Shown: piece by piece, positions 8,677 to 17,022 of the stretch | Layout: the number at the start of each line of letters is the position of its first letter | Position numbering within the stretch: the first letter of the stretch is position 1 | Assembly (NCBI RefSeq): GCF_038419845.1 | Contig: NZ_JBCAQT010000005.1 | Coordinates: 199,691 to 263,690 of the forward strand | DNA from: Marinimicrobium sp038419845 | GTDB lineage: Bacteria > Pseudomonadota > Gammaproteobacteria > Pseudomonadales > Cellvibrionaceae | Length of the DNA stretch: 64,000 nt | Direction: 5' to 3' | The notes under the pieces: model-generated | Seen by the model: the letters and a program-made list of their open reading frames with translations, nothing else | The model's database searches: none | What the model was told of the DNA's origin: nothing | Made by a program: the position numbers and the translations under genes

Positions 8677-9909
8677 GTGTTAAAGGATATGTCTTCTTCC
8701 GCTAAGAGCTTTTTCATTGGGCCGACCTTCTCGATTCTGGTGATGCTGACCTGCCTCGCCGCTACGCCCACGTTGGCAAGTGATTTCACGGGGTTTTTGA
8801 GCCTGGAAACCAGGCTCTTCCCCGAGGAGGCGCTCCACCCCGATCAGTCCGATGCGTCTATCTCTGTTGCCTCGGACGTTGAGTACTTTCGGGACTGGGA
8901 TGACTACCGTCAGCGCCTAGTCGTTTCTGGTTTTGCGCGGGCTGATAGTAGCGATGAGGAGCGAACCCACGCTGATATACGCCAGCTGTATTGGTGGCGT
9001 CAGTTCGATAGCGCAGAGCTATACCTGGGGGCTCGTCAGGTATTTTGGGGCGTCACGGAATCCGTGCATCTGGTCGATGTGATTAACCAGGATGATCTGG
9101 TGGAGAACATTGATGGCGAGGATAAACTCGGCCAGCCAATGATCAGCGCACTGACCCAGCGCAGCTGGGGGACGCTCGAGTTGTACGCTCTTTTGGGGTT
9201 TCGGGAGAGGACGTTTCCCGGAAGGGAGGGGCGGCTCAGAACGCCAGTCGTTGTCGATGGTGACAGCGCGCAATATCAAGCGGAGGAGGGCGATGACCAC
9301 ATTGACTTCGCAATGCGCTGGAGCAAAGTGCTGGGTGACTGGGACGTGGGTGCTTCTCATTTTTCCGGAACCTCCAGAGATCCAATACTGCTCCCGGTTG
9401 GCTCCGCTGGGGACGTTGTAGCTTTAACGCCATATTATCCGCTCGTAGAGCAGACGGGGATTGACTTGCAAATGACCAAAGGGGCATGGCTCTGGAAGTT
9501 GGAAGCCATCAGCTTGAAGGAAAAGGAAGCGCAACGAAATACTGCAGCGGTAGGAGGCTTTGAATACAGTTTGTTCGGGGTCGGTGGTTCATCCTCGGAC
9601 CTTGGCGTCTTACTTGAGTACCAGTTTGACGATCGCAGGGGGATTCGTGAAACAGCCAATCAAAACGATTTGGCTCTGGGGGCGCGGTGGATGCTGAATG
9701 ACTTCAAAAGTACAGAATTGCTGGCCTTGGTCAGTGTAGACCTTGATAGCGGGTCGCGTTTTTTCTCTTTTGAAGGAAGTCGTAGGCTGAATGACAGCTG
9801 GTCTCTTGAAGCAGAGGTAAGGGTGTTCAGCAATGTTAGCAGAGAGGACCCAATTTACGCCTTTAGAGCAGATGACTATATTCAGTTGGATCTTCGTCGA
9901 TACTTTTGA
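8677..9909 (+). CDS. Outer-membrane beta-barrel protein, DUF1302-like neighbourhood
   Basis: A 410-residue protein with a signal peptide ending about residue 35. The rest is rich in amphipathic strands and ends in RRYF, a C-terminal Phe typical of outer-membrane barrels. The early segment YLGARQVFWGVTESVHLVD resembles barrels that accompany MMPL and LolA-like proteins. GTG 8677 has an AAGGA site 11 bases upstream. The ATG at 8689 has its purine run too close, so GTG is preferred. It would complete a three-part export route with the two preceding genes. The exact Pfam family is uncertain. Confidence 0.7.
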   Translation: MLKDMSSSAKSFFIGPTFSILVMLTCLAATPTLASDFTGFLSLETRLFPEEALHPDQSDASISVASDVEYFRDWDDYRQRLVVSGFARADSSDEERTHADIRQLYWWRQFDSAELYLGARQVFWGVTESVHLVDVINQDDLVENIDGEDKLGQPMISALTQRSWGTLELYALLGFRERTFPGREGRLRTPVVVDGDSAQYQAEEGDDHIDFAMRWSKVLGDWDVGASHFSGTSRDPILLPVGSAGDVVALTPYYPLVEQTGIDLQMTKGAWLWKLEAISLKEKEAQRNTAAVGGFEYSLFGVGGSSSDLGVLLEYQFDDRRGIRETANQNDLALGARWMLNDFKSTELLALVSVDLDSGSRFFSFEGSRRLNDSWSLEAEVRVFSNVSREDPIYAFRADDYIQLDLRRYF

Positions 9910-9959
9910 TGTTTACTCAGTCTTGCACACGTCTATATTTTTGATTTGGAGAAACGCGA

Positions 9960-11642
9960 ATGAAGGACTCAAGAAGGGATGAGATACTGATAGTGGGGTG
10001 CGGCCCGACTGGGCTGGTTCTGGCAATTGAGCTGGCGCGTCGAGGAGTTAGGTTTCGCCTGATTGATAAGCGTGACGGGCCAACTATGATGCCTCGAGCC
10101 TTCACGCTACACGCGCGAACAATGGAGATGCTTGAACATATGGGGCTTGTTCACCATTTTCTCAAGGGCGGCATTAAAAGCAGGGGGTTCAGATTTAATT
10201 TCAAAGGGAAAGATGTTCGCCCATCGCTTGACTTTTCGAAAATGGATTCAACCTACCCCTACGTCCTTATCTACGACCAAGGGTGGACCGACAAGCACCT
10301 CAGAGAGCACTTGGAGTCGACATACGATATTCGTCCTCAATGGTCAACCGAAATCGTTGGCCTAGAGCGGGGTAAAGATAAGTGCAGGGCGGTTTTGTCT
10401 TACGGGAAGACAGGATCCAGGGAAGTTGTAGAGCCAACCTGGATTGTTGGGTGTGATGGCGTTCATAGCTTTGTAAGGAAGTCGGTGGGGTTGAACGACA
10501 GTGGCAGTAAGTACGATGGAATGATCATGGAAATGATGGATACAAAGCTCGAAGGCTTCAATGGTGAGGACGAGCTTGTACATTACTATATTTCAAAAGA
10601 AAACTTTGTGCTTATCACCAAGCTGCCGGATGGCTACCACCGGATTGGCGTGAGTGGGGTGAGCGTCAATCGGGCCGATGATCAAAGGATTACCCAAAGG
10701 GAGCGCTTTCAGAACCTTTTGGATGAACATCTTGAGGGAATCACTCTGGCCACGCCCAAACTCGAAAGGCGATGGGAAGTGCGACGACGTATTGCCGAAA
10801 AATATCGCATTGGCAACGTATTTCTGGCAGGCGACGCCGCCCATGTCCACTCTCCTTCAGGGGGCCAGGGCATGAATGTCAGTATGCAGGATGCTTACAA
10901 TCTTGGTTGGAAACTGGCGTTTGTGGCACTGAATCAAGCTGCCCCCAGCTTGCTGGACACGTATGCGTCAGAGCGCTCTCCAGTGGGAAAGCAGGTCCTT
11001 GAAGGTACTGACGCGATGCACGACATCATCATGGCGCATGGCCAGGGTATGGAGGACCGCCTGACGCTTACCCAAGCAAAGGGGTGGCACGAAAGCACGG
11101 TGATGCGTATCTCGGGGTTAAGCCACAACTACTGCGATGCAATGTCACTGCCGCCTGAACTTCGACTATCCAACGGCATTTTACCCGGGACGAGAGCTCC
11201 AAATGTACAAGTTGAGGGGGGTAGGTGGCTGTTCGATCTTCTGCGTCATCCACGAATGTCTTTTCTGATCGTGCAGGATGGCGATAGTGAACCGGGCCAA
11301 ACCTCTGCAGTTGCCAACTCGCTATCAGAGAAATTTGGAAGAAATGCAAGCGTCTACACAGTACAGGGTGGCGAGCGCTTCAAGTCCAGCTATGGTAGCT
11401 ATGATAAGCCCCATGTCTATGTGGTCAGGCCTGACGGGTATGTCTATTGCCACTGCCTCCTTGAGGATGTTGCCCTACTTAATAACCATATGAATGAATG
11501 GTTCCTTCCGAATGAGAGGGTAGGCGGTAGTGCGCCGAAAATAGATCAAAAAAAGTCAGAAAAGGAATGGTGGCCTAAAATATCCCGATGGATTTGGCAA
11601 GGAATGACTGCGCAGTCACTTCGTAGAGATACCTATCGGTAA
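9960..11642 (+). CDS. FAD-dependent aromatic monooxygenase, PHBH type
   Basis: A 560-residue class A flavoprotein monooxygenase. It has the dinucleotide fold GCGPTGLVLAIELARRG near residues 13-29, the middle DG motif (IVGCDGVHSFVRK) contacting FAD and NADPH, and GDAAHVHSPSGGQGMN near residue 290, which binds the ribityl chain. The extra C-terminal ~130 residues resemble the thioredoxin-like domain seen in MhpA/PgaE-type hydroxylases. This family hydroxylates phenolic rings using NAD(P)H and O2. It follows the exporter block and precedes the two FMOs and the ammonia-lyase, so a phenylpropenoate or related aromatic is a plausible substrate, but this is inference. Confidence 0.88.
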   Translation: MKDSRRDEILIVGCGPTGLVLAIELARRGVRFRLIDKRDGPTMMPRAFTLHARTMEMLEHMGLVHHFLKGGIKSRGFRFNFKGKDVRPSLDFSKMDSTYPYVLIYDQGWTDKHLREHLESTYDIRPQWSTEIVGLERGKDKCRAVLSYGKTGSREVVEPTWIVGCDGVHSFVRKSVGLNDSGSKYDGMIMEMMDTKLEGFNGEDELVHYYISKENFVLITKLPDGYHRIGVSGVSVNRADDQRITQRERFQNLLDEHLEGITLATPKLERRWEVRRRIAEKYRIGNVFLAGDAAHVHSPSGGQGMNVSMQDAYNLGWKLAFVALNQAAPSLLDTYASERSPVGKQVLEGTDAMHDIIMAHGQGMEDRLTLTQAKGWHESTVMRISGLSHNYCDAMSLPPELRLSNGILPGTRAPNVQVEGGRWLFDLLRHPRMSFLIVQDGDSEPGQTSAVANSLSEKFGRNASVYTVQGGERFKSSYGSYDKPHVYVVRPDGYVYCHCLLEDVALLNNHMNEWFLPNERVGGSAPKIDQKKSEKEWWPKISRWIWQGMTAQSLRRDTYR

Positions 11643-11798
11643 CTTTTTTTACTACTAAAACTGACAGCTCCGATGTTGCGCATTCGCGCTTTCAGGGGAT
11701 CGTTTTGCGCGCGATATCCAGTTTCAGAAAAATTCTAAACGCACTTTATAAGCGGTGATAATTGACTTATCAAATATTTTGGGAAAGGACGTACATAT

Positions 11799-13745
11799 AT
11801 GAATACGGCTGGTTTTGAAGAACAATCATTATCTGCGGTTGATCATGGGGAGTTGGCGTTTGAGGATAAGCCTTTTAAGGGTGACCCTTTTGGGATAAAG
11901 GCGGCAGCTATGGCAGCCGGTAAGGAACGCCATTGGACACACAGCATGACTGCGAAGTTTGTAAGCGCGATGCTCACAGTAGTGGGGCTTTTACCTTTTG
12001 TGTTGCTGGCTATTCTTCCAGTCCTGGTGGTCAGTGGAAATTCGACGTCGCTGATCAATCTTCTTGCATCAGTGTTTTTCGTTTGGGTGATTGCATTTCT
12101 CGCGTACCAGCTTCGATTGATCTCCAAGAAGCCTCACCTGATGCGGCCTGTTGAGGATCGAAAGCCAAAATCCGGAACCGTGGTGGTGATCGGTGCTGGA
12201 CCGGTCGGCCTGGCTGTCGTCAAAGAGTGTCGGGAGCTCGGGATAGAGGTAACCTGCTTTGAGAGTAAGCCTGGGGTAGGCGGTGTTTATCGTTACGACG
12301 AAAACAAGCCCAGCGGTGTTTGGAAGAGTGCCCGCTTGACCTCTTCGCCTTGGGTGACTGCCTTTTCGGATTTCCCACCTTCAAACCCCTCTTCTATTCA
12401 TCATAACCACGAGCAGTATGTCGACTACCTGGAAGACTATTCCGATCATTTTGATTTGAGTTCAAGCATTCGGTTTGGTTGCCAGGTAGAAAGGGTGGAA
12501 CCTCTCGGTTGTGGCTGGCGAGTCTCAGTCCGTGATTTGAGCACGGACAGTGTAGAAATCATGGACTGTGACAATGTGTCCATATGCACCGGTACGCATC
12601 AAACGCCCAAGCCCATTTCTCTTCCCGGACTTGAAGGCTTTAAGGGCGACGTTAGGCATGTTTCCCAATACAAAGGTCCGGAGGATTTTAAAGACAAAAA
12701 AGTTGTTATTGCCGGGTTGGGTGAGTCCGGGGCGGACATTGCTTACGAGCTCAGTAAGTTTTCAGAAAAGGTAACGGTCAGTGTGAAACGGGGTAAGTTT
12801 GTTATTCCCCGCATAAACCCGTTGACCGGAAAAGCTAACGATTATGACACCAATAGAATACGTAATGCCGCTCCCATTTTCCTTAAAAACGGCTTTATGT
12901 CTATGAGGCGCCGCCTTTGTCAGTATATGGGCAACCATACACCGAGCTCAGCAGTAAGAGCCAAGCTTCTACAGATTTCGAATACGGGGCCAAATACACA
13001 AACCGCAACCAAAAGCGATGATTTTATCATGGCGATCCTGGAAGGGAAGCTCGATATTGAGCGTGATATTGTAAGGTTTGAAGAGAACGGAGTAGTTTTT
13101 TCTGATGGTCGTAGAGAGTCCGCGGACATCGTATTGTTTGCGCATGGCTACATTCCCGCATTTCCATTTTTGGAGTTGCCCGGCGGAAAAGCCGCGAAAC
13201 ACCCGAGCGAAATGTACCTGAATATGTTTGACCCTGATGTAGGTAGTCGTTTGGCCTTCTGTGGCTTCGCGCGGCCTGCCTTGGGTGCCATCCCACCTGT
13301 TGGTGAGCTTCAGGCCAGGCTCTTTTCCCAAGTGGTCTCCGGAAGGCTTATGCTCCCGGCGATAGAAGAATGGAAGCAACACATTGAATGTGAGCGAAGA
13401 CAGAACCGTGAAAGGTTTCCAGGTTTGCCGGAGAAAAATGTGGTGGTCAGCTGGATCCCCTACATGGATAAGCTCGCCACGCTAATTGGCTGTAGGCCCG
13501 ATCCATGGAAGCTATTAGCGTCTCCCGTTCTGTTGTGGCGCGTGCTCACAGGCGCTGTCAATGGTGCTCACTATCGTTTGCACGGAGTAGGATCCAAACC
13601 CGTCGCCAAAGACACGGTATGTTACCTGAAAGGAGAGCATGACTTAAGGGAGGTTCTAACCATGCTGGGCTTACACTTTTGGGTTTGGCCGCTAGGCCTC
13701 GTTCAGGGGAACAGGCGCTTTCAGTCTGATATCTCCAACATTTAA
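11799..13745 (+). CDS. Membrane-anchored flavin-containing monooxygenase (FMO)
   Basis: A 648-residue class B flavin monooxygenase. Unusually, about 115 N-terminal residues precede the catalytic domain and contain two hydrophobic helices (about residues 47-75 and 82-108), suggesting inner-membrane anchoring. The FAD fold VVVIGAGPVGLA lies near residue 130. The NADPH fold VVIAGLGESGADIAYELS lies near residue 303. An FMO-type GFARPALGAIPPVGELQAR segment is near residue 490. FMOs oxygenate soft nucleophiles (N, S) or act as Baeyer-Villiger enzymes. It is paralogous to the FMO at 15433; the lyase lies between them. An AAGGA site upstream of ATG 11799 fits the start. Confidence 0.85.
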   Translation: MNTAGFEEQSLSAVDHGELAFEDKPFKGDPFGIKAAAMAAGKERHWTHSMTAKFVSAMLTVVGLLPFVLLAILPVLVVSGNSTSLINLLASVFFVWVIAFLAYQLRLISKKPHLMRPVEDRKPKSGTVVVIGAGPVGLAVVKECRELGIEVTCFESKPGVGGVYRYDENKPSGVWKSARLTSSPWVTAFSDFPPSNPSSIHHNHEQYVDYLEDYSDHFDLSSSIRFGCQVERVEPLGCGWRVSVRDLSTDSVEIMDCDNVSICTGTHQTPKPISLPGLEGFKGDVRHVSQYKGPEDFKDKKVVIAGLGESGADIAYELSKFSEKVTVSVKRGKFVIPRINPLTGKANDYDTNRIRNAAPIFLKNGFMSMRRRLCQYMGNHTPSSAVRAKLLQISNTGPNTQTATKSDDFIMAILEGKLDIERDIVRFEENGVVFSDGRRESADIVLFAHGYIPAFPFLELPGGKAAKHPSEMYLNMFDPDVGSRLAFCGFARPALGAIPPVGELQARLFSQVVSGRLMLPAIEEWKQHIECERRQNRERFPGLPEKNVVVSWIPYMDKLATLIGCRPDPWKLLASPVLLWRVLTGAVNGAHYRLHGVGSKPVAKDTVCYLKGEHDLREVLTMLGLHFWVWPLGLVQGNRRFQSDISNI

Positions 13746-13768
13746 TAAAGGAAGTGAGAATCAACGTT

Positions 13769-15436
13769 ATGGATATGAAGATAAAAGAAGATGTTGTTAT
13801 CGGAGAGCCATTAACCCTAGACAGTGTAAGGGCTGTCGCTGTCGAGCACCGAAAAGTCCGACTCACTGATGATCCGGAAGTTCTGAAACGTATATCGGAA
13901 TCCCATCGTTTTATTCAAGAGGCTGCCGAAAGAGGTGAATCGATATATGGCGTTACCTCAAGTGTCGGCGCCATGGCGGATTTGTCGATACCCAAGGACC
14001 AGCTGGCTGCCTTTCAGAACAAAATATTTCTGGATAAAAAGGTCGGAACAGGAAAAAGACTGTCAAACGCCGATGTTCGCGCTGGCATGCTTTTAAGGGC
14101 TACGTCATTGACGCACGGTGTTTCAGGCGTAAGAAGAAAGTTGATAGAGAGAATCATACTTTTTCTGAATGAAGATGTATGTCCGACAATGTTCAGTTTG
14201 GGGTCAATTGGGGCCAGTGGCGACCTGGTGCCCTTGTCCTATCTCGCGGGCCTGCTCCGGGGGCTACCTAACTATAAGGCTTCATTCAAGGGAGAGCTGG
14301 TCAGCTGCAAAGAGGCGCTTGAGCGGCTGAATGTTGAGCCTATCGACTTTATGCCCAAGGAGACGTTGGCGATCGTCAACGGTACCTCTGTCCACACAGG
14401 GGTTGCGGCGAACTGCCTCAGTCGGGCTAAGACACTGCTGACCCTTACCATAGGGAATAACGCACTCTTCTATCAGGGTTTGGAGGCAAGTCGTGAGTCG
14501 ATGAACGCCTTCGTTCACATGTACAAGCCTCATGAGGGGCAGGTTTTCTCGGCCAGACACATGGCTTCTCTTCTTGAGGGCTCCCAGTTGTGTCGGACCG
14601 AACGGGACGGAGAACATGTTCACGAGAAAGGAAAGCTAATACAGGATCGCTATTCACTTCGCTGCTACCCGCAGTATTTCGGGCCTATTGTGGAGGAAAT
14701 GGAGACCGGTGAGCGCCAGATCTCTATCGAAGCAAACTCCGTAACAGACAATCCGCTGATAGATGCGGACTCAGGAACCACATACCATTGTGGAAACTTT
14801 CTGGGTCAGTATCCCAGTGTGGCTATGGATAGGCTGAGATATAACCTGGGTGTCGTTGCGAAGTATATGGACGTCCAGATTTCGCTATTGGTAACGCCTG
14901 CATTCAGTAACGGACTCCCTCCGGGACTGAAAGGCAATATGGCAATTACCAATATGGGGTTGAATGGCCTGCAAATATGCGGCAACTCCATAATGCCGAT
15001 GATCGGGTTCTATGGGCAGTCACTCGCTGACAAATTTCCCTCTCACGCAGAAATGTTTAACCAGAATATAAATAGCTTGAGCATGGGGTCGGCCGCACTG
15101 GCAAAGGAGAGCCTATATCTGATGGAGCGTTATGTGGCGATATGTCTGATATTCGGCCTGCAGGCGGTAGATCTCAGGAGTCACCAAAAGTTCTCTACCT
15201 ACGATCCCCGTAAATATCTTTCGGAGTCCACGCGGTCATTCTATGAGGCCGCGATGAACCTGATGAAGGTCCCATTCTCGTCGGATAAACCCTTCATTTG
15301 GAACGACGAAGATCAAGGCTTGGACGAGTATATTGACTTCATTGTGGACGATATACGCGGAGCTAACTGCTTATCTCAAACACTGCTATCCTTTTCAATG
15401 AAGGATGAGAAACTCTTTGAAAGGAACATTGTATGA
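13769..15436 (+). CDS. MIO-type aromatic/histidine ammonia-lyase homologue
   Basis: A 555-residue member of the HAL/PAL/TAL family, which eliminates ammonia from an amino acid using the self-formed MIO electrophile. GSIGASGDLVPLS contains the cyclising Ala149-Ser150-Gly151. The catalytic Tyr lies in YGVTSSVG (about residue 60), and NGTSVHTG, QDRYSLRCYPQ and EANSVTDNPLID are the other family blocks. At the substrate-selectivity site the motif FQNKIFLDKKVGTG aligns without gaps to the LQ...SH segment of HAL, giving Asp89-Lys90. Known enzymes have Ser-His (HAL), His-Leu (TAL) or Phe-Leu (PAL), so the substrate is not predictable and may be charged. Its TGA overlaps the ATG of the next FMO. GTG 13754 is an alternative start. 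Confidence 0.87.
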   Translation: MDMKIKEDVVIGEPLTLDSVRAVAVEHRKVRLTDDPEVLKRISESHRFIQEAAERGESIYGVTSSVGAMADLSIPKDQLAAFQNKIFLDKKVGTGKRLSNADVRAGMLLRATSLTHGVSGVRRKLIERIILFLNEDVCPTMFSLGSIGASGDLVPLSYLAGLLRGLPNYKASFKGELVSCKEALERLNVEPIDFMPKETLAIVNGTSVHTGVAANCLSRAKTLLTLTIGNNALFYQGLEASRESMNAFVHMYKPHEGQVFSARHMASLLEGSQLCRTERDGEHVHEKGKLIQDRYSLRCYPQYFGPIVEEMETGERQISIEANSVTDNPLIDADSGTTYHCGNFLGQYPSVAMDRLRYNLGVVAKYMDVQISLLVTPAFSNGLPPGLKGNMAITNMGLNGLQICGNSIMPMIGFYGQSLADKFPSHAEMFNQNINSLSMGSAALAKESLYLMERYVAICLIFGLQAVDLRSHQKFSTYDPRKYLSESTRSFYEAAMNLMKVPFSSDKPFIWNDEDQGLDEYIDFIVDDIRGANCLSQTLLSFSMKDEKLFERNIV

Positions 15437-17022
15437 AGCGAAAAGTAGCAGTTATAGGCGCAGGGCTATCCGGAATAGCAGCAGTTAAGGAGCTGAAGGA
15501 GGAAGGCCACGAGGTGACGTGCTTCGAGAAGAACAGCAGTTCTGGTGGCGTTTTCTCTCCGGACGGATTTTCTTATGACTCATTGAATCTCACTGTTACC
15601 AACTATTTTATGGCCTTCTCAGACTATGTTCCAACGGAGGAGCGAATTAAGTTCTGGACGGCAAAAAACTATCGGGACTATCTTAACCGATATATTACTA
15701 AAAATTATCTTTTTCCATGCATTAACCTGAATACAATGGTGTTATCCGTTGAACGGGAAGGGAAGCAATGGGTCGTCAAAACTAAGAAAAGGGGTGAAGG
15801 CGTTGAAACACATACATTCGATGCGGTAGCCGTCTGCTCCGGGATGTTTCAGGAGCCAAAGATCCCTGAGGTTAATGGGCTCGATAGTTTTGAGGGCAGT
15901 GTCCTTCACTCAAAAGACTATGTCATCAAAGAAGCATTTGAAGGAAAGAGAGTGTTGTGCGTTGGGCTCGGGGAGAGTTCTTCCGACATAACGTCCGAGA
16001 TTTCAACGGTCAGTGAGAAATGCATTCTTTCCTTGCGCCGATACCCGGCAGTGGCTCCTCGTGTTATTCCTTTTCAAAAGGACCCGTTCTTTACCATCGA
16101 CACTTCCGTTTTCACCTCCCGGATTATTCACCACCTTCCTCACAAGGCACACAGGGATCTAGTAGACAAGTTTTTAAGTAAGTCGTTGGTGAGTAGAAAT
16201 CCCGCCATGGTTAGGCGCACGGAGTGGACTAAAGCGTCAGGGTCTCCGGTCCACCAAGTGATTACAAAGAATGAGCGGTTGTTCACCCACATCGTCGATG
16301 GCGAGGTAGAAGCGAACTTCAGTGGTATAGAACGGATCACAAAAGACTCCGTAATCTTCAAGGATGGCATTAGTGAGAAGATTGATTCGATAATGTTCTG
16401 TACAGGGTTCAAGACCACGTTCCCGTTTATGGACGTAAAGATCACAAATACCAGAGATCTTTATAAACAGATGTTTCACCGGGATTTTGATAAGACTCTG
16501 GCCTTCATCGGGTTTGCAAGGCCTCATCAGGGCGGGATTCCCTCTCTTTCTGAGATGCAAAGCCGATACTTCGCATTGCTGTGCAGTGATAAACGCGAGA
16601 TTCCCAGTCAGTCCGAACGGGATCGCCAGGCGAAGAAGGATCGCATGTCTTGGGAGAAAGAGTACCATCTTACGCCCCACGTTTCCTCCCTTGTGAACTA
16701 TAACACCTACATTGACTCTTTGGCTGATCTGGTGGGTTGTAAACCGGAGATCCCGTCCTTTTTCAAAGATCGGAAAATGTATCTTAAGATGTGGTTTGGT
16801 ACGCAATTTTCTGCTCAGTACAGGCTCAATGGCCCACACGCAAAGCCGGAAGCCGCAAAAATGTTCCTCGAATCTTTTCCAATCGCTTACCCCAAAAAAC
16901 GTATGTACGGGTTGCTTCTTAAGAAGGTTATGTATGACCTGAAAAGGCGTCTTCTAAAGGCACGATCTGTGAACTCTGAAAACGCTACAATGCAAGGGCA
17001 GGTGGCCAACTATGATGTCTGA
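15433..17022 (+). CDS. Flavin-containing monooxygenase (second copy)
   Basis: A 529-residue soluble FMO. Its ATG overlaps the lyase stop by four bases. The FAD fold VIGAGLSGIAAVKEL starts at residue 6, the NADPH fold CVGLGESSSDITSEIS lies near residue 178, and FIGFARPHQGGIPSLSEMQSR near residue 356 is the FMO C-terminal block. It shares the C-terminal layout (HY/QYRL followed by HAKP/GSKP) with the FMO at 11799 but lacks the membrane helices. Two FMOs around one ammonia-lyase suggest successive N- or Baeyer-Villiger oxygenations on the same scaffold; this is inference. The downstream permease gene begins inside its last codons. Confidence 0.87.
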   Translation: MKRKVAVIGAGLSGIAAVKELKEEGHEVTCFEKNSSSGGVFSPDGFSYDSLNLTVTNYFMAFSDYVPTEERIKFWTAKNYRDYLNRYITKNYLFPCINLNTMVLSVEREGKQWVVKTKKRGEGVETHTFDAVAVCSGMFQEPKIPEVNGLDSFEGSVLHSKDYVIKEAFEGKRVLCVGLGESSSDITSEISTVSEKCILSLRRYPAVAPRVIPFQKDPFFTIDTSVFTSRIIHHLPHKAHRDLVDKFLSKSLVSRNPAMVRRTEWTKASGSPVHQVITKNERLFTHIVDGEVEANFSGIERITKDSVIFKDGISEKIDSIMFCTGFKTTFPFMDVKITNTRDLYKQMFHRDFDKTLAFIGFARPHQGGIPSLSEMQSRYFALLCSDKREIPSQSERDRQAKKDRMSWEKEYHLTPHVSSLVNYNTYIDSLADLVGCKPEIPSFFKDRKMYLKMWFGTQFSAQYRLNGPHAKPEAAKMFLESFPIAYPKKRMYGLLLKKVMYDLKRRLLKARSVNSENATMQGQVANYDV

